From Bacillota bacterium (lineage in GTDB: Bacteria > Bacillota > SHA-98 > Ch115): 64,000 nucleotides of DNA. The stretch spans positions 16,156 to 80,155 of the forward strand of contig JABLXA010000014.1 in the NCBI GenBank assembly GCA_013178415.1, in the 5' to 3' direction. Positions 24,938 through 36,576 of this stretch are shown here, one piece after another (position 1 is the first letter of the stretch; the number at the start of each line of letters is the position of its first letter). The notes below the pieces were generated by a model. That model saw nothing but the letters and a program-made list of their open reading frames with translations. It did not search any database and was not told the origin of the DNA. Position numbers and translations under genes: made by a program.

Positions 24938-25999
24938 ATGAAAGGTAGGCTATATACAATAAACATAGGCGAGGTAAAGATCTACGGGCCCCTGATCCTT
25001 GCCCCCATGGCAGGGGTCACGGATGGGCCGTTTCGACGTATAGCCAGGTCTATGGGCGCGGATCTGGTATATACGGAAATGCTCAGTGATAAGGCATTGG
25101 TCTTTGGCAATGAAAAGACGCAGGGAATGATCCGATTGAACGATGGTGAGAGGCCAGTCGCCTGTCAGATTTTCGGTTCGGACCCCGAATTTATGGCCAG
25201 AGCTGCGGAGATTGTGAGCGCTGCCGGGGCTGATATCATTGACATCAACATGGGATGCCCGACTCCTAAGATCGTAAAGAATGGTGAAGGAGCGGCTTTG
25301 ATGCGAAATCCAGACCTGGCAGCTCAGATTGTGAGAAGCGTGGTATCGGCGGTGGACAAGCCTGTGACGGTAAAGATTCGGAAGGGCTGGGATAGCGGGA
25401 GTGTAAATGCTGTCCAGATCGCCCAAATCGCCGAGGGGGAAGGGGCCAAGGCTATTGCGGTGCATGGCCGCACGCGGGACCAGTTTTACAGCGGACATGC
25501 TGATTGGGGGATCATCGCCGCTGTGAAAGAGTCAGTATCCATACCGGTGATCGGCAATGGCGACGTCAGATCACCAAGGGACGCGAAACGGATGCTAGAT
25601 GAGACAGGGTGCGATGCGGTAATGATCGGGAGGGGGGCGTTAGGTTATCCGTGGATCTTCAAACAATCTCGGGAATTTCTCATGACCGGGAAGATCCCTC
25701 CCGGACCATCTTTGGAGGAGCGCCTGTCAGTGATGCTGCATCATTTCGATGAAATGATAAAGGCAAAAGGCGAAAAGACTGCAGTCCTCCAAATGAGGAA
25801 GCATTTCGCATGGTATCTCAAGGGGCTTCCAGGGGCGGCCCGTTTGCGAGACGCCATCAACGTGGAAAGAGATCCATCAGTAATACGCAAGACAATTGCC
25901 GGATATTTCGAGAGCCTCGAGGTAAGAGAAAATCGCGATTTATATCTAGGTGAGGATCCTGGATTGGCAGATGACCATGAACCATGTCTGGGTTCCTGA
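24938..25999 (+). CDS. dusB: tRNA-dihydrouridine synthase
   Basis: 353 residues from ATG 24938. The frame opens upstream inside coaX, but family members start near here (INIGEVKIYGPLILAPMAGV). FMN-binding TIM barrel: LAPMAGVTDGPFRRIA, then DINMGCPTPKIVKNGEGAAL with the catalytic cysteine, KIRKGWDSG, AVHGRTRDQFYSG and VMIGRGALGYPWIF. It reduces uridines in the tRNA D-loop. No strong ribosome binding site precedes the chosen ATG, so the exact start is uncertain. Confidence 0.93.
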   Translation: MKGRLYTINIGEVKIYGPLILAPMAGVTDGPFRRIARSMGADLVYTEMLSDKALVFGNEKTQGMIRLNDGERPVACQIFGSDPEFMARAAEIVSAAGADIIDINMGCPTPKIVKNGEGAALMRNPDLAAQIVRSVVSAVDKPVTVKIRKGWDSGSVNAVQIAQIAEGEGAKAIAVHGRTRDQFYSGHADWGIIAAVKESVSIPVIGNGDVRSPRDAKRMLDETGCDAVMIGRGALGYPWIFKQSREFLMTGKIPPGPSLEERLSVMLHHFDEMIKAKGEKTAVLQMRKHFAWYLKGLPGAARLRDAINVERDPSVIRKTIAGYFESLEVRENRDLYLGEDPGLADDHEPCLGS

Positions 26000-26223
26000 G
26001 TCTCCCCCATTTGGCCGCGTTTCATATTACAGGTTTGAGGCCACGATATGATAATGACCCCATACAATGATATCTCTATCTTGCCGTATCTCACGAGGTT
26101 TGGTATAATACATATGTGCACAGAAATGTGAACATTCATTGATGAAAAGTCAGGCGCACAGTCGCGGCTTCAGTCATGGAGGGTTTCAATCTATGGCAAT
26201 GCATTTTGAAAGGAGTTGATTCC

Positions 26224-26748
26224 GTGGACCTTGTTCGAGTGGGAGAGAAACTCATCGACAAAGAAAGAATTTACCGGATCGTGGATAGGATCCTTGAGCT
26301 CCGGTGCGCCGGCGAGTCGCAGCAAGAGGTAGGGGACCATCTCGGAATAGATCGCACTTTTATCTCTCGTCTCGAGACCCTCGGCGAGGTCCGGAGGGGT
26401 AAGCGAATAGCCCTTGTGGCATTCCCCGTGGAGAACAAACAAGAACTCATGGAGGCCGCCAAAAGGGCTGGCATAGAGTATGTATTATTATTCACAGATG
26501 AGGAAAGATGGGCCTTTGTCAAGAATAGGAGCGGGATTGAGCTTTTCAATGAAGTCATGCAGATAATCATCAAGCTTGGGCAATTTGATGCGGTTATCTT
26601 CGCCGGATCAGATTTCCGGGTGAAATTGGCTGAGACTATCCTGGGAAATAAGGTCATCGGGATTACTCTAGGTCATAGCCCGATAAAGGGGGATCGTCGC
26701 ATCGATCCTGCGAAATTGGAGGAGATAGTAGATCAGCTCAAATTTTGA
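26224..26748 (+). CDS. HTH transcriptional regulator with a Rossmann-like sensor half
   Basis: 174 residues from GTG 26224; AGGAG (26211-26215) lies eight bases upstream. Residues 15-55 form a helix-turn-helix (YRIVDRILELRCAGESQQEV, GIDRTFISRLETLGEVRRG). Residues 58-174 alternate strands and helices (RIALVAFPVENKQELMEAAK, FDAVIFAGSDFRVKLAETIL, VIGITLGHSPIKGDRR), like a nucleotide-binding domain. It is the first of three genes also containing the quinate-dehydrogenase-like protein and a Rossmann dehydrogenase, and probably controls them. The ligand is unknown. Confidence 0.75.
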   Translation: MDLVRVGEKLIDKERIYRIVDRILELRCAGESQQEVGDHLGIDRTFISRLETLGEVRRGKRIALVAFPVENKQELMEAAKRAGIEYVLLFTDEERWAFVKNRSGIELFNEVMQIIIKLGQFDAVIFAGSDFRVKLAETILGNKVIGITLGHSPIKGDRRIDPAKLEEIVDQLKF

Positions 26749-26870
26749 ACCGGGTTTGATATCTTCTGTTATCGCGGACGCCAGAAGGGCTCCTGCCGGT
26801 ACCGAGCCATCTCGAGGCGGATCTACGAATTGGCCCCCTTTGTGATATATGGGCTGAGGAGGCTTCGAAA

Positions 26871-27773
26871 ATGAAACACATAGTGAGTGTGAGCCTGGGT
26901 TCATCTAAAAGGAACCATGTGGCGGAAATCGAGCTTGTGGGTGAGAAATTCAAGATAGAGCGTGTGGGCACTGATGGGGATATCCAGAAAGCAATAAGCA
27001 TAATCAGGGAATTGGATGGTAAGGTCGACGCTTTCGGGATGGGAGGTACTGACCTTCACTTTGTTGCAGGTCACAAGACCTATCTTTTGAGAGATGCCAT
27101 CAAGATAGCGAAGGCGGCCCAGAAGACACCGATTTTGGACGGAAGCCGCTTAAAGGGAATTATAGAGTCCAGGGCGGTTGAATATATTCGTGATGAACTC
27201 AAAATACCGCTTTCCGGCAAGAAGGCTCTTATAGTCTGCGTGATCGATAGATTTGGGATGGCTGAGGCCCTGAAGCGATCAGGCTGCCAGATGATGTACG
27301 GGGATCTGGCTTTTGCTTTGGGAATACCCATCTGGCTCCGTTCTCTGAGGACCATCGAAGTCGTTGCGGATATCGCCATGCCGCTTTTGAGCTTTGTCCC
27401 TATCAAATATCTTTATCCAGTGGGGAAAAGCCAAGACGAAATACGGCCCAAATATGAAAATGCATATAGATGGGCTGAGATCATCGGAGGCGATTTCCAT
27501 TTCATAAAGAGACACATGCCCGATGATTTGTCTGGAAAGATGATCATAACCAATACGGTAACCAGTGACGATGTTGATGCCCTGAGGCAAAGGGGAGTAA
27601 AGATGCTGGTCACGGGCACTCCCGAAATTCAGGGACGCTCGTTTGCGACAAACGTCATAGAAGCAGTCTTGGTGGTCCTTTCTGGAAAACCTGGCGGCAG
27701 CCTTTCTGATAAAGATTACGTTGCCCTATTGGATGAGGCAGGGTTTAAGCCGCGGGTTGAGCATCTCAATTGA
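26871..27773 (+). CDS. Protein of the group annotated as quinate 5-dehydrogenase
   Basis: 300 residues; AGGAGGCTTCGAAA precedes ATG 26871. The opening MKHIVSVSLGSSKRNHVAEI and the phrase GKVDAFGMGGTDLHFVAGHK match a clostridial group carried in databases as quinate 5-dehydrogenase. I see a possible cofactor region (KALIVCVIDRFGMAEALKRS) but no clear GxGxxG motif, so the database name may be a legacy label. No shikimate-pathway gene lies nearby. It follows the HTH gene and precedes the 27904 dehydrogenase. Confidence 0.6.
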   Translation: MKHIVSVSLGSSKRNHVAEIELVGEKFKIERVGTDGDIQKAISIIRELDGKVDAFGMGGTDLHFVAGHKTYLLRDAIKIAKAAQKTPILDGSRLKGIIESRAVEYIRDELKIPLSGKKALIVCVIDRFGMAEALKRSGCQMMYGDLAFALGIPIWLRSLRTIEVVADIAMPLLSFVPIKYLYPVGKSQDEIRPKYENAYRWAEIIGGDFHFIKRHMPDDLSGKMIITNTVTSDDVDALRQRGVKMLVTGTPEIQGRSFATNVIEAVLVVLSGKPGGSLSDKDYVALLDEAGFKPRVEHLN

Positions 27774-27903
27774 TCAGGGGGCTGAATGGCGCAGCTATCA
27801 TTGAACAACTCAGACACGCAGGTAAGACATCTCATTTTGCGCTGAAGCTGGGCTGTGGCGGGAGGAGCCATCTTCTGGAAAGCGGGCGGGAGGAGGGTCC
27901 AAA

Positions 27904-29046
27904 ATGGGGCGGTTTGCCTTTATTACTTATCCTCCATCTGCCGCGATCGCTAAGGAGAGATTTCCATTCAAGGGAATATGGCTTCCCCCTTGGGCGACCG
28001 AACCGATCCTGACAATGCTCCCGCCCCGTTCTATTGGCCGTATCGCCGGTGTAGAGTCCATCGCCGGAGATGTGGCTGAGGGCGTCGCAATAGAGATAGC
28101 GGCCACCGGGCGGCAGCTACAAACTCTTGGTTCACCCTTATTGAGGCGAAAACTCAATGATTCGCTTTCCTGGGCAAAAAGAGAAGGTGCTACGGTCGTA
28201 GGAATCGGTTCATTGGATCATTTTCTGGAAAGATATGGGCAGTTTGTCCTTCAGGATGACCAGATTATGGTTACGGCGGGGCTTGGCCTGTCTACCGCGG
28301 CCAGACTCAAGGCGGTTGAGATGGTATGCTTTGAACTTGGCATTGACCTGGCCGACGAAAAGGTAGCTGTCTTGGAAGCTGACCACCCCATCGGGGCGAT
28401 TGCGGCTAGATACCTGGCCCAGCGCATCCGGTACCTGGCGATCTCCGGAAGCAGCATGGCAAGGCTCGAGATAACGGCGTCTAGGATCCTTCATGAAAGC
28501 GGCCTAGCTGTCACGATATGTGATTGGACATATGCTTTAGATGATGCCATGGTGGTCATACTTTCGGGTGATTCCGCGGGGCCCGACCTCGGTTTCCTCG
28601 CAGGATATCTCAGCTCAGGGGCTGTCTTATTTGACTTCCGTCGAGATTCCATCGGAAATCAGAACATAATATATCCTATATGTGATCAAGAGGCAGCTGC
28701 TCAAGGATCAATGGAGGCCTTGCCCTTTTATTTGATAAAGGAGGTCTATCTTTCCATTCCTGGCAACTTGAGAATCGAACCGGCCACATTCCTTAAATAT
28801 CCCGTCGTTCCCCCATGGATAGCTGAACCAATGATCCTGTCTATGGAGGATTCGGGAAGATTTACACGGTCACCGGGGCGATTAGTCTCCATGGGATGGG
28901 TCAATACTATAGGGCAGTTGGCGGATAGGCAAGGATTCTTCCCTGTTGCTGTTGAGAGTGCCTGTGGAATTGTCAGCATGGCCGAGATCTCTAAAATGAC
29001 CCTTGCCAGCGGACAAAAAGCGAACGAAACGATTTCAGATGCCTGA
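27904..29046 (+). CDS. Predicted Rossmann-fold dehydrogenase, quinate/amino-acid dehydrogenase-like
   Basis: 380 residues, 130 bp after the 26871 gene, with GGGAGGAGGG upstream. The N-terminal half (GRFAFITYPPSAAIAKERFP) is followed by a nucleotide-binding segment near residues 157-180 (EKVAVLEADHPIGAIAARYL), where the usual second glycine is replaced (EADHPIGA). The C-terminal part contains IPGNLRIEPATFLKYPVVPP. It resembles the predicted amino-acid dehydrogenases related to shikimate dehydrogenase. Substrate and cofactor are unknown. Confidence 0.55.
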   Translation: MGRFAFITYPPSAAIAKERFPFKGIWLPPWATEPILTMLPPRSIGRIAGVESIAGDVAEGVAIEIAATGRQLQTLGSPLLRRKLNDSLSWAKREGATVVGIGSLDHFLERYGQFVLQDDQIMVTAGLGLSTAARLKAVEMVCFELGIDLADEKVAVLEADHPIGAIAARYLAQRIRYLAISGSSMARLEITASRILHESGLAVTICDWTYALDDAMVVILSGDSAGPDLGFLAGYLSSGAVLFDFRRDSIGNQNIIYPICDQEAAAQGSMEALPFYLIKEVYLSIPGNLRIEPATFLKYPVVPPWIAEPMILSMEDSGRFTRSPGRLVSMGWVNTIGQLADRQGFFPVAVESACGIVSMAEISKMTLASGQKANETISDA

Positions 29047-29065
29047 TTTTATGCTGGAGTATGGC

Positions 29066-29094
29066 TTGACAATGCTTGGGTCGTTTGACATAAT
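29066..29094 (+). promoter_or_regulatory. Promoter of the greA-lysS operon
   Basis: TTGACA (29066-29071), 17 bp, CATAAT (29089-29094), about 190 bp before greA. The long leader (29100-29284) shows no clear RNA element. Confidence 0.65.
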
Positions 29095-29284
29095 AATTGC
29101 ATGATTAAAATACAAATGCTGGATACTTGTAGAAGTCTGGCGGCCCGCTTATAACGGCGGTGGGTTGCCCGACTCCTTTTTATCCCATTGCCCGGATCCG
29201 GGGGTCAACCCGTCTTGTCGGGCGGATACATGGCAATCAAGGTCTCCGAGGAGTGGAGGAGATCATATAAAGGAGCGGGAGTTC

Positions 29285-31308
<2,024 letters not shown>

Positions 31309-31379
31309 TCCTCCATGGCTGCACCGTCGGATGAATGATAAATGAGGATATTCTCGGCGGGCAGGTCTTTTTTCGGACC

Positions 31380-31408
31380 TTGACGCTAGGGTGGGATCAT
31401 GTTAAGAT
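31380..31408 (+). promoter_or_regulatory. Promoter of tRNA-Ala
   Basis: TTGACG (31380-31385), 17 bp, TAAGAT (31403-31408), 38 bp before the tRNA 5' end. Confidence 0.6.
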
Positions 31409-31446
31409 AGCGACTGCAGACATAGTATAGTCATAAGATATTGTGT

Positions 31447-31522
31447 GGGGACGTAGCTCAGTTGGGAGAGCGCCGCATTCGCATTGCGGAGGTCGTGGGT
31501 TCGAATCCCATCGTCTCCACCA
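31447..31522 (+). tRNA. tRNA-Ala(CGC)
   Basis: 76-nt cloverleaf with encoded CCA. The anticodon stem CCGCA/TGCGG encloses TTCGCAT (anticodon CGC). The acceptor stem has the G3-U70 wobble that identifies alanine tRNAs. Confidence 0.96.
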
Positions 31523-31790
31523 ATATTTTTAGGGGTTACAAGAATTGGGAATGAGAACATGCAATCAGGAATCTTTTCTTCTAGTGAGATCCGCTCATCA
31601 TCTGCATCAATTCCCCATGATCATATCTGTCTTTGAGTATACCTAGCCGGAGATATATCGGATATATTAAAAAAATGTCGGATCATGTCTAAAGATATAT
31701 TTCATGATGCCGATTATTGTAAAAGTCAACATGTCCACGAAATCGGGGCAACTCCAGGGGCCGGCCTGCATCGGAGTACGCAAAGGCGCA

Positions 31791-31831
31791 GGGGCCTTGC
31801 CTCTCTGCCAAACAGATACAGGTAAGGCCCC
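31791..31831. repeat. 12-bp inverted repeat in a gene-free stretch
   Basis: GGGGCCTTGCCT (31791-31802) pairs with AGGTAAGGCCCC (31820-31831), one G-U wobble, over a 17-nt loop. No T-run follows on either strand. The remainder of 31523-32084 (562 bp between tRNA-Ala and the isomerase-like gene) shows nothing recognisable. Confidence 0.55.
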
Positions 31832-32084
31832 CCTCAATTAGTGTGGCTGAGGTGCGATGAGTTTCCCCGGGACACTGTCAGCTATAGATGACCAAGCTCG
31901 AATTTGGAAATATGAGCTAATCGTGCGCGGCGCGCCTGGCAACCGCGTGGTGACATAGCTGGGTTATCTTTCAACTTTGGACTCGGCAATCTATAATAGC
32001 AATGTTACGAGTTGTTGTCTTGTCAGGCGGCGACTCAGGAAGCGGTAATTGCTGAGTGCCTTACAGAACCGGTAATCCTGCGTA

Positions 32085-32933
32085 CTAGCTTAGTAGAAGA
32101 GCCTGCCTCAATAGCTGTATACTTGCAGGGATACCTTCACTTGAGGGTGCTTTACCCTCGAATTCAATGGATAGGTAACCTTTATAGCCATGCTGCTTAA
32201 GCATTCTTAAGATTCTCACATAGTCGGGGTTCAACCCGAAATCATAGAAAATCCCCCCACCCCAATATGTTTTTGCATGAACTAGTACTGTATGGGGGGC
32301 GAGTGCCTCAAGTTGTTCATACATTTTCTCTCTGAAGTTCCCACAGTCCAAGATGACTTTTAACCAGTCGCTATTTACCCCGTTGATGATATCCAGCACA
32401 CCCTGAGCCGAATAGGTGAGACCCCAGTGGTTTTCAATCGCCAATATGATGCCATGTCGACGTGCATATTCCGTACATTCCTTCAAGCAGTCTATGTTCC
32501 ACTGTACCCCCTGTTCGTAAGAATATCCTGATAGAGGGGGTTCTTTCCCATCGTTCGCCATTAAATCAATGAAACTCTTGATGGTACCCCATCGTCCTCC
32601 GAACACACGTATGATGGGTACCCCCAATTTGGCTCCGATGGCGATCCATTTCTGGACCTTTTTGATTTCAGCGGCTCTAGCGTCTTCATCGGGCGCAACG
32701 AAGTTGTTATGGAGCGACAATGCGTAAATATCCAGGGAATGCTCAGCAGCCAGACGTTTGAGCCTCATCACATATTCGTCATCCTCTGAGGTAAACTGCA
32801 CCGCCAATAACTCGAGTCCATCGAGACCATATTCATGGGCCAGCGGGATTATGTCTTCCAATGCAACTTGTGTTTCTTCTTTTCCGCCGTAATCAAACCG
32901 CCTGAATGAATAGCTGGAACTTCCGATACGCAT
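32085..32933 (-). CDS. Sugar phosphate isomerase/epimerase (xylose-isomerase-like TIM barrel)
   Basis: 282 residues from ATG 32933; GAGGGAGGTG lies upstream, so the longer frame to 32999 is not used. AP-endonuclease-2-like barrel: RIGSSSYSFRRFDYG, YGLDGLELLAVQF, YALSLHNNF, VPIIRVFGGRWG, ILAIENHWGLTYSAQGVLDI, VILDCGNF, HVHAK-type TVLVHAKTYW and YLSIEFEGKAPS. The acidic and His residues of the metal site (E in AIENH, D in LDCGNF, H in VLVHAK, E in SIEFEG) are in place. It is a cytoplasmic sugar or inositol isomerase-like enzyme; the substrate is unknown. Confidence 0.85.
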   Translation of the reverse strand: MRIGSSSYSFRRFDYGGKEETQVALEDIIPLAHEYGLDGLELLAVQFTSEDDEYVMRLKRLAAEHSLDIYALSLHNNFVAPDEDARAAEIKKVQKWIAIGAKLGVPIIRVFGGRWGTIKSFIDLMANDGKEPPLSGYSYEQGVQWNIDCLKECTEYARRHGIILAIENHWGLTYSAQGVLDIINGVNSDWLKVILDCGNFREKMYEQLEALAPHTVLVHAKTYWGGGIFYDFGLNPDYVRILRMLKQHGYKGYLSIEFEGKAPSSEGIPASIQLLRQALLLS

Positions 32934-33229
32934 TCGGGGCACCTCCCTCTGAAAATAGTCTACCATATGTTCCAGTACTTCACAACTGCGATGATACACC
33001 CTGCGATCTTAGGATAGAAGCTGTCTTTGCCTCCGTAAATTCATTCCCGAATTACCATCTTGCCTTGAAAAACTGAATGACTTTCATACCGATACATGGT
33101 TGAAATACTGTATAATGAACGTGGCATTCCCCGCTTCTTTAATGAATGAAGATAGTGAATGCAACGCCTGATAACCGGCATCACGGTCCGGGGATAGAAT
33201 TAGACAATGCCAGCACAAAGGAGATCTCT

Positions 33230-34759
33230 ATGACGCTGTCCCGATATCATGTCGGATCTTCTGGATCGAGTAGGACTGCTTATCAACTTCGGGTCGCGCT
33301 GGCATCCGCGCTGGCCTTGCTGTTCCTATATTTGCGCATGCTTGCGGCCTTGGGGGGCCATGGCCAGGGTATTCCTGAGCCTGCTCGCGCTCAGGAGATG
33401 ATGAAGAGATTTGGCACATTCAGGAGCATAGCACCATCTCCCGGCGACAGGATACTGGTAATTGCGCCTCATAGTGATGATGAGACTCTGGGGGCGGGCG
33501 GATTCTTGTATGACGCCATAAGGCGTGGAGCCTCAGCCTATGTGGCCTTGATGACAAATGGTGATGGATTCACTCTTGCGGCAAATAGGGAATTTCGCAT
33601 CTTACGGGTCACTTCCAGAAAATTCATAGAGCTGGGCTACAAACGCCAGGAGGAGTCCATTGAGGCGCTTGGAATCCTGGGGGTACCCGCGGGGAATGTA
33701 TTCTTTCTTGGATATCCAGATAGGGGCCTTGCCCCCATGTGGCATGAGAATTGGCTCACTCCTTATCTCTCCAGGTTCACGAAAGCAACCAAGAGCCCGT
33801 ATTACAACAGCTATCATTCCGAAACTTCTTATTGTGGCCAGGATGTATGTAGAGATCTTGAGGAGATAATATTGAAGGTGAGACCCACCATCATCCTGAC
33901 TGCTTCCCCCATTGATATGCATCCCGATCATTGGGCGACCTACAATTTCACCCTTTACGTTATCGAACGCCTTGCGCAGAAGGGAATGCTGCCGGGGCCC
34001 GGGCCGCATGTGCTATGGTACCTGGTCCACAGGGGAAACTGGCCTTATCCTAGAGGTTTTCGTCCTGCTACAGGGCTTCTGCCATTGAACGCTCTTGCTT
34101 ATGCTGATTTTGAGTGGGATGTATACCGGCTTTCCGCTGAGGCTGTCCTTGCGAAAAGCGAGGCGATTAGAGCATATAAGAGTCAGATGTCCATTATGGC
34201 CAGTTACCTTTTGAGCTTTGCGCGTGCTACGGAGTTATTCGGGGAAGCCACGGTAGTCTCTGTGCCTGATATTTCATCGTCTGGTCTCATCATTGATGGC
34301 AGGCTCGATGATTGGCCTGCTGCCATCAAGCCGATGAGGGAGCCTGTGATGGATTGTCTGGTGAGAAAAGTGGAAGGCGGGGGGGACTTCGAGAGCATAC
34401 TGGTGGGGAAAGACGCAACAGAACTATATCTTGCCATGAACCTCAGGACCGAAGCGTCCCGGGAAATTCTATATCGCCTGCATCTTCATTCGGTAGATGT
34501 CCGTGGACACGAAGGGCCGGAAGGGGATATAGACTTGACTTTCAGGCCAAGAGAGAAAGGGCCGGTTCATATTATTGCTCCGGCTCATAAAGAACTCGAT
34601 CTCAGGATGATCAAGGCTGCAAGTCATGGAAAGACAATCGAGATAGCAGTTCCACTTGGGCTTATCGGCAATCCCCGAAGCCTGTTTCTTGGAATAGAAA
34701 GTAGGTTCCAGGGAATGATGGTTGATCGCACCACCTGGCGAATCCTTGAGCTTCATTAG
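33230..34759 (+). CDS. PIG-L family deacetylase with C-terminal carbohydrate-binding-like domain
   Basis: 509 residues from ATG 33230, chosen for AAAGGAG about six bases upstream. An N-terminal membrane anchor (about residues 21-37) leads to the PIG-L/LmbE catalytic domain: IAPHSDDETLGAGGFLYDAI (the AHPDDE zinc motif), LMTNGDGFTLAA and DMHPDHWATYN. From residue 370 a separate domain opens with IIDGRLDDWP, typical of CBM9/DOMON-like modules. It probably removes acetyl groups from an N-acetyl sugar outside the membrane or at its surface. A decayed relative lies at 42980. Confidence 0.87.
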   Translation: MTLSRYHVGSSGSSRTAYQLRVALASALALLFLYLRMLAALGGHGQGIPEPARAQEMMKRFGTFRSIAPSPGDRILVIAPHSDDETLGAGGFLYDAIRRGASAYVALMTNGDGFTLAANREFRILRVTSRKFIELGYKRQEESIEALGILGVPAGNVFFLGYPDRGLAPMWHENWLTPYLSRFTKATKSPYYNSYHSETSYCGQDVCRDLEEIILKVRPTIILTASPIDMHPDHWATYNFTLYVIERLAQKGMLPGPGPHVLWYLVHRGNWPYPRGFRPATGLLPLNALAYADFEWDVYRLSAEAVLAKSEAIRAYKSQMSIMASYLLSFARATELFGEATVVSVPDISSSGLIIDGRLDDWPAAIKPMREPVMDCLVRKVEGGGDFESILVGKDATELYLAMNLRTEASREILYRLHLHSVDVRGHEGPEGDIDLTFRPREKGPVHIIAPAHKELDLRMIKAASHGKTIEIAVPLGLIGNPRSLFLGIESRFQGMMVDRTTWRILELH

Positions 34760-34838
34760 AATGTCCCGGACAGATATCGGTTTGAAATTCAGATATCGGC
34801 CCGATATTCATGTACCGGCCTGACCCTGTGGCCGCTGG

Positions 34839-36497
34839 TCAATGTTTCATGAGCGCCCTGGCAATCACCGCTTGCCCTAAAGCAACCCCGCCATCATTGA
34901 TTGGTGATCTCCAATTTGAATAGACCTTATAGCCCTTGCGTTCCAACGCCGAGCATGTGAGTTCAAAAAGGAGATGATTTTGGAAGATAGTGCCGCTCAG
35001 CACAATTGAATCAGGATAGCCTTCCTTTACCAGAAGGTCACATACTTTCAATATCAATTCGCTCAATGCTACATGGAATTGAAATGCCAGCCTGGGGGCC
35101 TCATCTTCTATAGTTGCACATTTGCTTTTGTAGCTCACTCTCTCCGCGATCGTCTTGATCAGCGGCGCCGGTTTGATGACCCATGGGAAGACCGTAGTAT
35201 CTATCGAGAATCTCCATATAGACTTTGATAGGCTGTTATCCACCGCATGCGATTTCCGGTTCCATCTTTCGGCGTAGCTCTCAAGCTCGAGGGCCGCCTG
35301 TCCATCATAGGCTATCTTTCGGCGAATCCCGAGGATTGCGGCTATTGCGTCGAATAGCCTGCCAACACTCGATGTCGGTGGTGAATTTATCCCTGCTTCG
35401 CAGGCTCGATATGCTATCTTCCAGTCTCCGTACCCAGAATGCCGAGTGGGTGTGTCTGCGCCTGCTGCGGTTTTGAATAGAATCTCATCGATCTCATTTT
35501 CGGAAAAACCGCACACTCGAAGGTAAGACATGGCCATTCGCCAGGGTTCACGGATGGCTTTCCCCCCACCTGGCATTGGAACATATTGAAAATGAGCCAG
35601 GCGATAAAATTCCGCAGCATTGGCAAGAAGGAATTCCCCGCCCCAGATGCCTCCATCCGTGCCGTAACCTGCATCATCGAAGACCACCCCTATGGCTTCA
35701 CCTGTAAGCCCATTCTCCGCCATGGCGCCTGCTACATGAGCATGTTGGTGCTGCACTTCAAAGAGAGGATAATCCGCTTTCTTTGCCTCCTCCCTTGCTA
35801 TAATGGTTGAATTGCATCTAGGATCAAGATCACATGCCATGACATTGGGCCTTATGCGCAACAAACGAATGAACTCTTGCGCCGCCCGTCTAGCCTCTTC
35901 CCGGGCCTCGGGAGCTGCAATGTCTCCAGCCGGCTGGCTCAAGAATGCATTTGCTTCATGAAGAATACAAATAGAGTTGCCGGTATCAACCCCCCAGCCA
36001 AGCGTCGTCGCCCCCTGGCTTCCAGAGAGAATTGGCAGGGGTGATGTGGCATATTCACGGTCCGGCGTGGATACCCTTCGGCGGCCACGAAATGCCATGG
36101 TGGTTGAATCATTTACACGTCTCCCGAGATCCGGACGGATATTTGCCAGCGAATTTGCTCCCGAATGGGTAATCGCCGGCGAATTAGCTTCCTCGCCACG
36201 ATCGTTGAGGACTTTAAAAGCGCCATCTGCATGGACGAAAGGCCGCGAAAGCGAGGAGGCCATCCTTCTTAGTTCTACATCTTTGATTAGAAGGGTGGGG
36301 GGGTTACTTGAATAGAATTTCGCGATCGTCCGCGCTATGGCTTCCTCTGTTCCCTCAAGTACGACACATATACCTTCATCGCTATCTTCCATCCATCCAA
36401 TAAGGGGATATTCAGAGGCGAGGCGGTATACCAGGGGGCGGAAGCCAGTTCCACGAACAGTCCCGGTTATGACCATTTGTATGCGGCAGCCCGGCAC
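34839..36497 (-). CDS. HypF-like carbamoyltransferase lacking the zinc-finger and YrdC domains
   Basis: 552 residues; HypF normally has about 750. Residues 1-85 are the acylphosphatase domain (GTVRGTGFRPLVYRLASEYP). Residues 95-165 are an unconserved linker where HypF has two CxxC zinc fingers and the YrdC-type carbamoyl-adenylate domain. From 165 the Kae1-like HypF domain is complete: HEANAFLSQPAGDI, VQHQHAHVAGAMAENGLTGE, FDDAGYGTDGGIWGGEFLLA, VGRLFDAIAAILGIRRKIAY, SGTIFQNHLLFEL and INDGGVALGQAV. The usual DLHPDY is DLDPRC. Start GTG 36497 has only a weak GGTGA site. No hydrogenase or other hyp gene is in the window. Confidence 0.8.
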   Translation of the reverse strand: MPGCRIQMVITGTVRGTGFRPLVYRLASEYPLIGWMEDSDEGICVVLEGTEEAIARTIAKFYSSNPPTLLIKDVELRRMASSLSRPFVHADGAFKVLNDRGEEANSPAITHSGANSLANIRPDLGRRVNDSTTMAFRGRRRVSTPDREYATSPLPILSGSQGATTLGWGVDTGNSICILHEANAFLSQPAGDIAAPEAREEARRAAQEFIRLLRIRPNVMACDLDPRCNSTIIAREEAKKADYPLFEVQHQHAHVAGAMAENGLTGEAIGVVFDDAGYGTDGGIWGGEFLLANAAEFYRLAHFQYVPMPGGGKAIREPWRMAMSYLRVCGFSENEIDEILFKTAAGADTPTRHSGYGDWKIAYRACEAGINSPPTSSVGRLFDAIAAILGIRRKIAYDGQAALELESYAERWNRKSHAVDNSLSKSIWRFSIDTTVFPWVIKPAPLIKTIAERVSYKSKCATIEDEAPRLAFQFHVALSELILKVCDLLVKEGYPDSIVLSGTIFQNHLLFELTCSALERKGYKVYSNWRSPINDGGVALGQAVIARALMKH

Positions 36498-36576
36498 TGG
36501 AACTCACCAAGCTAAATTAATGTTCTGATCGTTTGTGTATTATCTCCTTTCGAGCATCTGAATAAACACGACTGAG

